64,000 nucleotides of DNA. Origin: RGIG4034 sp045576455. Its GTDB lineage: Bacteria > Bacillota > Clostridia > Lachnospirales > Lachnospiraceae. Positions 53,386-60,833 of this stretch are shown one piece after another. Below the pieces are notes generated by a model that saw nothing but the letters and a program-made list of their open reading frames with translations, searched no databases and was not told the DNA's origin. Position 1 is the stretch's first letter; every line of letters begins with the position of its first letter. The position numbers and the translations under genes were made by a program. The stretch spans positions 16,520-80,519 of the forward strand of contig JAZNGM010000017.1 of assembly GCA_045576455.1 (NCBI GenBank), given 5' to 3'.

Positions 53386-53925
53386 ATGAAAACCAAGAAA
53401 GAATCGAAAAATTTTACTATTATGGAATATGAGAAAGAGCAAATGTATCTTCAAGAGAAACATAAGCAGGGATGGAAATTGGTAAAAGTAACGGGTACAG
53501 GGAAGTATCATTTTGAGGAATGTGAGCCGGAAGATGTTGTTTATCAATTAGATTATAATCAAGAAGGATTGAAGCATAAGGAAGAATATGTACAAATGTT
53601 TGAAGATTGCGGTTGGGAATACACAACGGATTTTGCTGGTTATAGTTATTTTAGAAAGCCCGCATCCGAGATGAATGGAAAAGAAGAAATTTTCTGTAAT
53701 GACAGTTCAAGATTAGAAATGATGAAACGAGTGTTTAAGGGAAGAGTAATCCCCATGCTGATTGTGTTTTGCGCAATATTTGTGCCACAATGTATCCTAT
53801 GCTTCACTACCTATGGAAACTTTGCATTTGGAGTGATCTTGGGTGCTATCATTGTAGCATATTTAACGATTTTTATTCAGTTTAGTATAAAGTTTTATCG
53901 ATATAAGGAGAATACAGGTAATTAA
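53386..53925 (+). CDS. DUF2812 membrane protein
   Basis: 179 residues. The N-terminal 100 residues hold the DUF2812 pattern (EYEKEQMYLQEKHKQGWKL, EYVQMFEDCGWEY with a Trp/Tyr-rich soluble fold), followed by two hydrophobic segments (about 121-140 and 147-168). Family members are usually paired with PadR regulators; the function is not known. AGGAGG lies upstream. It is probably co-transcribed with, and controlled by, the PadR protein. Confidence 0.83.
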   Translation: MKTKKESKNFTIMEYEKEQMYLQEKHKQGWKLVKVTGTGKYHFEECEPEDVVYQLDYNQEGLKHKEEYVQMFEDCGWEYTTDFAGYSYFRKPASEMNGKEEIFCNDSSRLEMMKRVFKGRVIPMLIVFCAIFVPQCILCFTTYGNFAFGVILGAIIVAYLTIFIQFSIKFYRYKENTGN

Positions 53926-54164
53926 TGCGTAAAGAATGATATCGTCATTGATTTCTTTCTGCTGTCTCTAAAATTTGAATAGTGATTTCAGTTCGGTCGT
54001 GTTTTCTGCCCAAAAGAGAAGTTGCGGTGCTTATGGGAAGAAGAACACAGGAAAATGCAAGTAAAAATGAGATAAAAGTCTACCCATAAATCGCAGAAAG
54101 GTGGCGGTGGTAAGATTTTAGCTGTAGAGGTAATTATTTTATAATATGATTTATGACAAAAAAA

Positions 54165-54206
54165 TAGCAAACGAATAAACCACACAATGGTTTTCATTTG
54201 CTTTTA
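54165..54206 (+). terminator. Terminator-like hairpin
   Basis: AGCAAACGAATAAACCA (54166-54182) pairs imperfectly with TGGTTTTCATTTGCT, followed by TTTTAA. Confidence 0.6.
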
Positions 54207-54248
54207 ACTGATTTATATTATACTACGCTTTGTATTAATTTTCAATTC

Positions 54249-54277
54249 TTGTATTAAAAAGGGCATAATCATATAAT
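54249..54277 (+). promoter_or_regulatory. Promoter of the four-gene cassette
   Basis: TTGTAT (54249-54254), 17-base spacer, perfect TATAAT (54272-54277). Confidence 0.7.
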
Positions 54278-54345
54278 TAAAAAAATTTATTATATGAAGG
54301 ATATTTATAGCTTGATTAGTACTTGGGTAGGGAGGCGTAAATAAT

Positions 54346-54933
54346 ATGACATTGTATCACGGAAGTTCGGTTGCTGATATTACTTTTTTGGAACCACGTT
54401 CGCATTTGCACGGCTCACAAAATGAAAAAGTAGTATATATGAGCGGAAGTATCCCGTATGCTTTGGTGTATATATGGGATAGTGAAAAGACAAGTTTTGG
54501 TGGAAAATATGTAACTTGCGCACTTAAAGGTGGAGTTGTACATTATGAAGAAATGTTTTCGGATCAGTTAAAGGATTTTTATGAAGGTGTAAGTGGTTAT
54601 TTGTACTGTGTAGAACAAACTAACAATATGCAGCATATGCCGGAAACACATGAAGATATGTATTATAGTTTGGATGCAGTAAAAGTTAAGGAAACTATTT
54701 TTGTGCCGGATGTGTATGCAGAATTACTGCGATATGAGAGGGAAGGCTTGTTTAAGGTATCCAGATTTAATGATGCTTCAGAAGAAGTACAGGCAGAGCG
54801 TTTGGAGAGAACTGCAAAGGGTATAGAAATGCGCAATTTACTTGATGCGGATACTGGAAAAGCCCGTTTTATGAAGCGTTATTTTAAGCAGGCATGGGAA
54901 CTGGCAAAACTCAGGAATAATCAAAATAAATAA
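54346..54933 (+). CDS. LYHGS-type protein, possibly an ADP-ribosyltransferase-like fold
   Basis: 195 residues, no signal or membrane segment. The N-terminus MTLYHGSSVADITFLEPRS, then VVYMSGSIPYALVYIWD, and KDFYEGVSGYLYCVE suggest the ART-like superfamily, where an opening YHG/YRG strand leads into the NAD-binding fold; this is a weak fold-level guess. The C-terminal 60 residues are helical and charged. First gene of a tight operon, with GGGAGG upstream. Function unknown; toxin, modifying enzyme or stress protein are all possible. Confidence 0.6.
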   Translation: MTLYHGSSVADITFLEPRSHLHGSQNEKVVYMSGSIPYALVYIWDSEKTSFGGKYVTCALKGGVVHYEEMFSDQLKDFYEGVSGYLYCVEQTNNMQHMPETHEDMYYSLDAVKVKETIFVPDVYAELLRYEREGLFKVSRFNDASEEVQAERLERTAKGIEMRNLLDADTGKARFMKRYFKQAWELAKLRNNQNK

Positions 54934-54942
54934 GGAGAAAAA

Positions 54943-55506
54943 ATGTATAACGAAATTATAGAAGAATATTATCCGTTATTAGATTTGGGTATGAGTCAAA
55001 TATATCTTAATGCGGACAAGATAAAAGAGATAGAGAAATGGTTTAAGCAAGATGATATGAGTGTATTTAAGCCTATATCTGTACATGATTTCGGCAATGG
55101 AAAATATACAATTGTAGATGGTCATAGCAGAGCATATGTTGCATATAAGTATGGAATTACACAAGTCCCGATTATATATAATAACGATGATATAATCACA
55201 GGAAATATTGGGCAGAGTTTATATCGTGCTGATCTTGAATGGTGTAATAGATTTCATATAGAGAATATAAGCCATTTAGAAAATCGTATTTTGACAGGTG
55301 ATGAATATCAAAGATTATGGATTGAGCGTTGCGATAGAAGCTACGATTTGTTGACACAGACAACGGAGAAAGAGCGGGAGCAAATTCAAAATCAAGTGCC
55401 GGAGTTATTCTTGTATGGAGCAGAAGAGGATTTGTCTAAGATGTATTTTGAGAATTCTTCTGGTGAGTTATTTGTATATAGTGATAGTGGTATATTTAAG
55501 GAGTAA
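54943..55506 (+). CDS. ParB/sulfiredoxin-like domain protein
   Basis: 187 residues. The middle part (KYTIVDGHSRAYVAYKYGITQVPII, about 51-77) is the GxxR loop of the ParB/Srx fold, with His and Arg in DGHSRAYV; residues 16-35 give the preceding DLGMSQIYLNADKI segment. There is no HTH for centromere binding, so it is not a true ParB. The rest is helical and of unknown function. It lies 9 bases after the LYHGS gene with AAGGAG upstream. The fold can host nuclease, kinase or nucleotide-binding activity. Confidence 0.68.
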   Translation: MYNEIIEEYYPLLDLGMSQIYLNADKIKEIEKWFKQDDMSVFKPISVHDFGNGKYTIVDGHSRAYVAYKYGITQVPIIYNNDDIITGNIGQSLYRADLEWCNRFHIENISHLENRILTGDEYQRLWIERCDRSYDLLTQTTEKEREQIQNQVPELFLYGAEEDLSKMYFENSSGELFVYSDSGIFKE

Positions 55507-55531
55507 GAAATAATTATTAAGGAGATACATA

Positions 55532-55666
55532 ATGATTGCCCAATGTATTAAGTGCGGAAATCACGAATGGAATAAAAAAGCAGAAGGTAAGAAATTGGAT
55601 GAAGTTGTAGAAGAAGTAAAGGAATGGATTGCAGAGAAAATGCGGGGAGTAAGTAATGCAATATAA
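55532..55666 (+). CDS. 44-residue CxxC peptide
   Basis: A short frame starting at ATG 55532, with AAGGAG 8 bases upstream and a stop overlapping the next gene by 11 bases. The product starts MIAQCIKCGNHEWNKKAEG, with one Cys-x2-Cys and a His, then a charged helix of about 20 residues. One CxxC plus His could be half a zinc site, completed by dimerisation. The ribosome site, gene spacing and overlap with the methyltransferase support it as real. Function unknown. Confidence 0.55.
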   Translation: MIAQCIKCGNHEWNKKAEGKKLDEVVEEVKEWIAEKMRGVSNAI

Positions 55667-56360
55667 ATACTGTGAGAATGAAAATTTTGAAGACTATGCA
55701 AGTGGTCGGGTATTATACTCAGCCGAAGGTGTGGCTAATTTTTCGGTGCGTTTGGTAAATGAAATATTTGGTTATGCCAAAGAGTATTCTGTAAAGAAGC
55801 ATGACCTATGTGTGTATGATCCATGCTGTGGCGGCGGATATTCTTTGACTGTTTTAGGATTAATGAATGCTGATGTTATAAAGAGATTATGCGGAAGTGA
55901 TGTTGATACCAAAATGGTAGAAGTTGCTAAGAAAAATCTGGCACTCCTAAGTGAGGAAGGATTAGCACAACGTTATGCAGAAATCAAAGCACTTTATGAT
56001 ATGCATGGAAAATCATCTCATAAGGATGCTTTGGAAAGTATTGAAAGATTAAGAAAAAAAGTAAAAAATGATATTGCTACAGAAATATTTACAGCGGATT
56101 GTACAGATGAATTACCAAAGCTTTCTCCGGATATTATTATAACAGATGTCCCGTATGGAAACTTGGTGGAATGGGATTCGGAAAGTAGTGATCCGTTATA
56201 TGATATGTTACAACAGTTGGCATGTATTTCACATGAAAATACGATATTGGCAATTTCTATGGATAAAAAGCAAAAGGTAATGCATCCGGCTTGGATAAGA
56301 AAGAAAAAGCAGATTATAGGTAAAAGAAAATTTGAGATATATGTGCGTGATACAATATGA
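55656..56360 (+). CDS. AviRa-type 23S rRNA methyltransferase
   Basis: 234 residues. The class I methyltransferase core has DPCCGGGYSLTVLGLMN (motif I), CGSDVDTKMVEVAKKNL (SAM ribose region), IITDVPYGNLVEW (motif IV, N/DPPY-like) and a C-terminal KFEIYVRDT. This matches AviRa, the G2535 methyltransferase of the avilamycin producer that gives orthosomycin resistance. The call rests on my recollection of that family. GGGGAG precedes the start. Last gene of the four-gene cassette. Housekeeping homologues probably exist, so resistance is not shown. Confidence 0.68.
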   Translation: MQYKYCENENFEDYASGRVLYSAEGVANFSVRLVNEIFGYAKEYSVKKHDLCVYDPCCGGGYSLTVLGLMNADVIKRLCGSDVDTKMVEVAKKNLALLSEEGLAQRYAEIKALYDMHGKSSHKDALESIERLRKKVKNDIATEIFTADCTDELPKLSPDIIITDVPYGNLVEWDSESSDPLYDMLQQLACISHENTILAISMDKKQKVMHPAWIRKKKQIIGKRKFEIYVRDTI

Positions 56361-56423
56361 AGAGTTTGCAAAGTAGGAAATGTGTTCCCAATTAAATTTT
56401 GTTAATCTAAGGATATGGAGAAT

Positions 56424-56459
56424 AAAGAAATACAGCATTACCGCTGTATTTCTTTTTTT
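56424..56459 (+). terminator. Bidirectional terminator between the AviRa-type gene and the fusion gene
   Basis: AAAGAAATACAGC (56424-56436) pairs with GCTGTATTTCTTT (56443-56455). The last codons of the minus-strand gene lie inside it. Confidence 0.9.
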
Positions 56460-57517
56460 GTTCCAATATAGAAAAAACCGTTGGAAAGGTTCCCGTTCAT
56501 CGTTGTAAAAGTTAGAGGCTTGAATTGTTTAGTTTCAAAAGACGCAGTCAATTTATGGATATGCTCTTCGCTGTGATGTCTGAGCGTTGCTCCTTCCGCA
56601 AGTTCGAAGACACCATAGTTTCCGTAATGATCAGCATACTTTTGGTATCGTGTAATATTCCGTTCGTCTGTATTGAGTAGAAAATCGTTTATATATAAAA
56701 TCCCACCCGGTTTAAGAACGCGTTTAATTTCTGTAATAAGTTTTTTCTGTTCGGAATCAGAAGGTATACAGGTTAGTACTGCAAAGAGGATAACGGCATC
56801 AAAATGATTGTCCGGAAAATCAATGGCTTCATTTTCTTTTACAAACAAATTCAGATGTGGAAATTGGATTTTTCCACGCTCAATCATACCGCTTGAAAAA
56901 TCAATGCCGGTTAGATCCGTATAGCCCATGTTATAAAGTTCGTTAAGTATTCTTCCATATCCACATCCCACATCCAGTATTTTTCCATCTGTATTTACAT
57001 ATTGCCCAAATACATCTGCCTGAAAAGGAGTCGTAAATTGCTTTGTACCGGATACACTGTTCCAATAATCCTTTAAATTCATGGACGGCTGGAGTAATAT
57101 CCGGTCGAGATCAATGTTTCTTACTGCGAGTTCAATAACATCACGACATTCTCTGTAAATCTCTATTGTACAATCTTTCGGATCAATAATCTTGTTGTCT
57201 AAAATGGTCACTCTGTCAGCGGGGATATTGTACTTTGTTATAAGACTTTCCTTAATTGTATTGTCCAGTGCAAAATAATAATAGGCATTCCCAATGAATG
57301 TTTCCGATATTTTATACCTTCTTCTTCCGCTAATATCTATTCCGATTTCCCGCAACACCGTCTGCGTATTTTGAGACACTTTTTTATCATCATCGGCATT
57401 AATGCCGCAACTGCATACATCAATCTTATCTTGCCAAATTTTGCGCGCAATATATTCAGCCATGATGGATCTTGAGTTATTACCATTACAAACAAAACAT
57501 ATTTTTTTAATTTCCAT
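56438..57517 (-). CDS. Fusion of a low-molecular-weight protein phosphatase and a SAM methyltransferase
   Basis: 359 residues. The first part (about 1-140) is an LMW-PTP/ArsC-type domain: KKICFVCNGNNSRSIMAEYIARKIW holds the C-x5-R-S loop with Cys10 and Arg16, and IIDPKD gives the general-acid Asp. The second (about 150-359) is a class I methyltransferase: ILDVGCGYGRILNELYNMG, TGIDFSSGMIERGK, FDAVILFAVLTCIPSD and LKPGGILYINDF. There is no stop or frameshift between them. The methyltransferase lacks an ArsM-type set of cysteines. AAGGAG precedes the start. It diverges from a Crp/Fnr gene over a shared palindrome. The substrates are unknown. Confidence 0.85.
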   Translation of the reverse strand: MEIKKICFVCNGNNSRSIMAEYIARKIWQDKIDVCSCGINADDDKKVSQNTQTVLREIGIDISGRRRYKISETFIGNAYYYFALDNTIKESLITKYNIPADRVTILDNKIIDPKDCTIEIYRECRDVIELAVRNIDLDRILLQPSMNLKDYWNSVSGTKQFTTPFQADVFGQYVNTDGKILDVGCGYGRILNELYNMGYTDLTGIDFSSGMIERGKIQFPHLNLFVKENEAIDFPDNHFDAVILFAVLTCIPSDSEQKKLITEIKRVLKPGGILYINDFLLNTDERNITRYQKYADHYGNYGVFELAEGATLRHHSEEHIHKLTASFETKQFKPLTFTTMNGNLSNGFFYIGTKKEIQR

Positions 57518-57552
57518 AGTGTTATATCGCTCCTTAAGACTTTGTTTTTTGT

Positions 57553-57569
57553 ATTATAACGGTTATAAT
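57553..57569. promoter_or_regulatory. Perfect 17-bp palindrome in a divergent promoter region
   Basis: ATTATAACGGTTATAAT is an 8-1-8 inverted repeat. On the plus strand it includes TATAAT (57564-57569), the -10 of the Crp/Fnr gene, with TTGTTT (57542-57547) 16 bases upstream. It sits 36 bases before the fusion gene and 40 before the regulator. Confidence 0.7.
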
Positions 57570-57608
57570 GAAAACGATATATGAGATTTCTCACATGGAG
57601 GATGTAAG

Positions 57609-58241
57609 ATGGAACGACCGGAAGAAAATAATCCATTACAGCATTTTTTTGGAATTGACATTAGCCCTTATATAAGCATTAGCGAATTTGAGCCGGATGA
57701 ATTTATTATACGTGAGGGGGAACGTCCTGCTAATCTGTATTATTTGACAGAAGGGCGGGCAAAGCTCTTTTTGTCTCAGGAAAATGGCAGGATTTCGTTA
57801 ATTAACTTTATAGAAGCCCCTTGTTTTATAGGTGAAATGGAATTGCTGGATGAGAAAAGACTGGCGCAGGGCGTTAAGGCTATATCATTATGCAGATGCT
57901 ATCAGATCCGGATATCCGAGTGTCGGAATGAACTGTTGCAGGATACAAAATTTTTGCGGTATTTGTGCTCATTTCTAAGTGAAAAGGCAACGCAGAATAC
58001 TAACAATTATATGCGGAACCAATCATATTCGTTGAAAGTCAGATTGGCGGAATTTATTTTGAAGATGTCTGTAAATGGTTACTATCGTGAGCCTCATACG
58101 GAAGTGGCGGAGTTTTTAGGCGTAACCTACCGGCATTTATTATATGTTATTGCAGAATTCGTAAAAGAAGGTATTTTGAAAAAAACGAAACTTGGGTATT
58201 TTGTACCGGATGAAGAAAAGTTGAGGCAGCTAATGGAATAG
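57609..58241 (+). CDS. Crp/Fnr-family regulator (YeiL-like)
   Basis: 210 residues. The N-terminal cNMP-type barrel (about 18-125; IIREGERPANLYYLTEGRAKLFL, CFIGEMELLDE) leads to a helix and the HTH (about 150-200; VAEFLGVTYRHLLYVIAEFVKEGILKK). There is no Fnr-type Cys cluster at the N-terminus; scattered Cys occur at about 78, 99 and 105, so redox sensing is possible but not shown. GGAGG precedes the start. It diverges from the fusion gene and a palindrome overlaps its own -10, so autoregulation and control of the fusion gene are likely. Confidence 0.87.
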   Translation: MERPEENNPLQHFFGIDISPYISISEFEPDEFIIREGERPANLYYLTEGRAKLFLSQENGRISLINFIEAPCFIGEMELLDEKRLAQGVKAISLCRCYQIRISECRNELLQDTKFLRYLCSFLSEKATQNTNNYMRNQSYSLKVRLAEFILKMSVNGYYREPHTEVAEFLGVTYRHLLYVIAEFVKEGILKKTKLGYFVPDEEKLRQLME

Positions 58242-58247
58242 ATAAGA

Positions 58248-58312
58248 AAAAAGAGGGTAATCCCGCGGTATGTTTATCTTGTGAACCGCACCCGGGGATT
58301 CCCTCTTTGTTG
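58248..58312. terminator. Bidirectional terminator between the Crp/Fnr gene and thrS
   Basis: AAAGAGGG..AATCCC pairs with GGGATTCCCTCTTT (58295-58308), with an inner CGCGG/CCGCA part; T and A runs lie on each side. Confidence 0.8.
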
Positions 58313-58336
58313 TATATATTTTATTTCTTGATGTTA

Positions 58337-60097
58337 TTATATTTTAATTTTATCGCTTTGAAGCATTTCAACAAAGTTATCAAGCGGCATGTAGCCTAAG
58401 TCGCCTTCATCACGTTTGCGTACAGATACACTTCCTGTAGCGGCTTCTTTTTCTCCGACAACCAGAATGTATGGAACACGCTCTGTGCGGGCATCCCTGA
58501 TTTTGTAACCGATTTTTTCATCTCTTGAGTCAACTTCGCAACGTAAGCCCAGCGCTTTTAATTCATTGCTTACCGATTTTGCGTAATCAACATACTTATC
58601 GGAGATGGCAAGAACTTTTACCTGAACAGGTGAAAGCCAGAGTGGGAATTTGCCTGCAAAATGTTCTATCAGTATGCCGATAAAACGTTCGACGGAACCT
58701 AATACAACGCGGTGAATCATAATAGGGCGGTGCATCTTTCCGTCTTTACCGATATATTCAGCTTCAAAACGTTGCGGCAACTGGAAGTCTAACTGAATTG
58801 TTCCGCACTGCCATGTTCTTCCGATGGAGTCTTGTAAGTGGAAATCGATTTTAGGTCCGTAAAATGCGCCGTCACCTTCGTTTATTACATATTCTTTGTT
58901 CAGGTGTTTTAAAGCGTTTATAAGGCTGTTTGTTGCAAGTTCCCAATCCTCGTCACTTCCGATGGAGCTTTCCGGTCTTGTGGACAATTCCACATGATAT
59001 GTGAAACCAAATTGTGAATATACCTCGTCAATTAAGCGTATTACGTTAATGATTTCATCTTGTATCTGTTCTTCTGTCATGAACACGTGTGCATCATCTT
59101 GTGTTAAGCAACGTACGCGCATAAGACCGTGTAATGTACCGGATAATTCGTTCCGGTGAACCAGACCCAATTCACCGACCCGCATCGGTAAGTCGCGGTA
59201 GGAGTGAGGTTCAAGCTTGTAGACCAGCATGCCGCCCGGACAATTCATTGGTTTGATGGCATAATCAGCATCATCTATAACTGTTGTATACATTTTGTCG
59301 CGGTAGTGATCCCAGTGACCGGATGTTTCCCATAACTGTCTGTTAAGTATCATCGGTGTTGAGATTTCTACATAATTTTCTCTTGTATGGATTTTTCTCC
59401 AGTAATCAATCAAAAGGTTTTTGAGTATCAGTCCCTTTGGTAAAAAGAACGGAAATCCCGGTCCCTCATCAAGTAGTGCAAAAAGTCCTAACTCTTTTCC
59501 GAGTTTTCTGTGGTCACGTTTTCTGGCCTCTTCAAGTTGGTTAAGATGTGCCTCTAACATTTCTTTTGATGGAAAAGAAGTTCCGTAGATACGTGTGAGC
59601 ATCTTGTTTTTTTCGTCCCCTCTCCAATAAGCGCCGGCGACAGATAACAACTTAAAGGCTTTTATGGCACTTGTATACTGTACATGAGGGCCTGCACATA
59701 ATTCTATATATTCTCCCTGTTGGAAAAAACTTAGGTTTTCGTTTTCCGGTAAATCATTAATGAGTGCTGTTTTGTAAATTTCCCCGTTTGCTTCCATCAT
59801 TTTGAGGGCTTCTTCGCGGGATAATGTGTAATGTCTTAGTTGAAGATTTTCTTTTACGATTTTCTTCATTTCATTTTCAATTTCTTCAAAGTTGTCTGCG
59901 GAAAAATCGAAGTCAAAATCAAAGTCATAGTAAAAACCGTCTTTTATAGCCGGTCCGATGGCACATTTTGTGTTAGGGTATAAGCGTTTTACGGCTTGCG
60001 CTAAAATATGTGCCGATGTGTGGCGGAATGCCTCTTTGCAAAGTTCGTTTTCAAATGCAGCTTCGTGGATAGAACCATCTTTCAGATAAATTTTCAT
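58337..60097 (-). CDS. thrS: Threonyl-tRNA synthetase, form without a full TGS domain
   Basis: 586 residues from the ATG at 60097, with AAAGGA upstream; three codons earlier is another ATG. Typical ThrRS is about 640 residues; here the N-terminal TGS domain is reduced to about 15 residues (MKIYLKDGSIHEA) before the editing domain with HTSAHILAQAVKRLYP. The class II core has NCPGGMLVYK, motif 2 GLVHRNELSGTLHGLMRVR, QDDAHVF, and motif 3 HRVVLGSVERFIGILIEHFAG; a C-terminal anticodon domain follows. It charges tRNA-Thr. The upstream T-box with an ACC specifier gives tRNA-dependent control. Confidence 0.96.
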   Translation of the reverse strand: MKIYLKDGSIHEAAFENELCKEAFRHTSAHILAQAVKRLYPNTKCAIGPAIKDGFYYDFDFDFDFSADNFEEIENEMKKIVKENLQLRHYTLSREEALKMMEANGEIYKTALINDLPENENLSFFQQGEYIELCAGPHVQYTSAIKAFKLLSVAGAYWRGDEKNKMLTRIYGTSFPSKEMLEAHLNQLEEARKRDHRKLGKELGLFALLDEGPGFPFFLPKGLILKNLLIDYWRKIHTRENYVEISTPMILNRQLWETSGHWDHYRDKMYTTVIDDADYAIKPMNCPGGMLVYKLEPHSYRDLPMRVGELGLVHRNELSGTLHGLMRVRCLTQDDAHVFMTEEQIQDEIINVIRLIDEVYSQFGFTYHVELSTRPESSIGSDEDWELATNSLINALKHLNKEYVINEGDGAFYGPKIDFHLQDSIGRTWQCGTIQLDFQLPQRFEAEYIGKDGKMHRPIMIHRVVLGSVERFIGILIEHFAGKFPLWLSPVQVKVLAISDKYVDYAKSVSNELKALGLRCEVDSRDEKIGYKIRDARTERVPYILVVGEKEAATGSVSVRKRDEGDLGYMPLDNFVEMLQSDKIKI

Positions 60098-60157
60098 ACG
60101 TATCATCCTTTCTTAGTGTGAGTGTTATTGTGATATAAAAATCATAAATAACATAAG

Positions 60158-60420
60158 AAAAAGCACCTTTAAAAACGCTATAAAACGTTTTTAAGGGTGC
60201 TATATTGCACGGTTCCACCTTAATTTTTCACTTCAGATTCCAACAAATCCTAACCTTTAACGCAGGTATACGGCAATACTTACATCTACTTTGGGCATTG
60301 CAGCTCTAGAATGGTTTTCGCACATCATATACATAAACATTTTCCACCAAACAATGTTCTCTCTGGATGCTACCAATGTGTTACTTGTTTCCGTCATCGC
60401 TTTTTCTTATGTTAGTTTTA
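60158..60420 (-). promoter_or_regulatory. T-box leader controlling thrS (threonine specifier)
   Basis: On the minus strand the T-box AAGGTGGAACCGTGC lies at about 60211-60225. Stem I holds GCGAAAACCATTCTAGAGC, where ACC (complement at 60313-60315), a Thr codon, is in the specifier loop. A terminator of AAAACG/CGTTTT with flanking GCACC pairing and a T run lies at about 60158-60201. Uncharged tRNA-Thr should turn thrS on. Confidence 0.92.
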
Positions 60421-60423
60421 TTG

Positions 60424-60452
60424 ATAGTAGCACGGGTGATTTTTTCTGTCAA
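60424..60452 (-). promoter_or_regulatory. Promoter of the thrS T-box transcript
   Basis: On the minus strand TTGACA (60452-60447), a 17-base spacer and TACTAT (60429-60424). Confidence 0.8.
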
Positions 60453-60529
60453 GTTACTGTTTCAAAAATATTAAGAAATTTTAAGAATCCTATGAGAGAG
60501 TTTTTGATACAATGTTTATATGAATAAAA

Positions 60530-60573
60530 GAATAAACCGTTTACATGCACTTATATGCGTGTAAACGGTTTTT
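60530..60573. terminator. Bidirectional terminator between the thrS leader and the YjfB gene
   Basis: AAACCGTTTACATGCA (60534-60549) pairs with TGCGTGTAAACGGTTT (60556-60571), with flanking T and A runs. Confidence 0.9.
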
Positions 60574-60583
60574 CCGATTTTAC

Positions 60584-60772
60584 CTAAATGGATAAATCAA
60601 TGTTACCACCGAGATATGGGGTAACGGATTGTTCCATCATCTTTGCAATGTCTGCGCCGATTTCTTTGTTAAAATCAAGTGATTTGTCAAGAACCGCAGT
60701 TCCGACATCCATAGCAACCTGTTGCTGCGCCATTGCAGTAGACAGTGAAGCAATGCTCATCGTAATATCCAT
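60584..60772 (-). CDS. YjfB-family small protein
   Basis: 62 residues. The sequence MDITMSIASLSTAMAQQQVAMDVGTAVLDKSLD matches the YjfB family, annotated as putative motility proteins: a short amphipathic, Met/Ala/Gln-rich helix set. No membrane segment. GGGAGATGG precedes the start. It ends near a bidirectional terminator and is 61 bases from the zinc-ribbon gene upstream on the same strand. Role not known; no flagellar genes are in this window. Confidence 0.8.
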   Translation of the reverse strand: MDITMSIASLSTAMAQQQVAMDVGTAVLDKSLDFNKEIGADIAKMMEQSVTPYLGGNIDLSI

Positions 60773-60833
60773 ACGCCCATCTCCCTTCTTTATATTTTGG
60801 TAATAATAATATCGTCATATTCCGGCAAAAAGA

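Larger units (their letters stand above)
53926..54345. other. Gene-free stretch before the 54346 operon
   Basis: 420 bases without a supported gene. It holds a terminator-like hairpin at 54165-54206 and a promoter at 54249-54277; nothing else was recognised in the AT-rich remainder. Confidence 0.6.

Noticed and set aside
53988..54197. A minus-strand frame of 69 codons in the gap before the cassette
   Set aside because: No ribosome site, poor composition, and it crosses a terminator-like hairpin.
55656..56360. Calling the AviRa-type gene an active antibiotic-resistance determinant
   Set aside because: Only family resemblance is seen; no resistance context, promoter of known type or mobile element supports that claim.
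56438..57517. Calling the fusion an arsenic detoxification enzyme (ArsC-ArsM)
   Set aside because: The methyltransferase part lacks the conserved cysteines of ArsM, and no ars genes or ArsR lie nearby.
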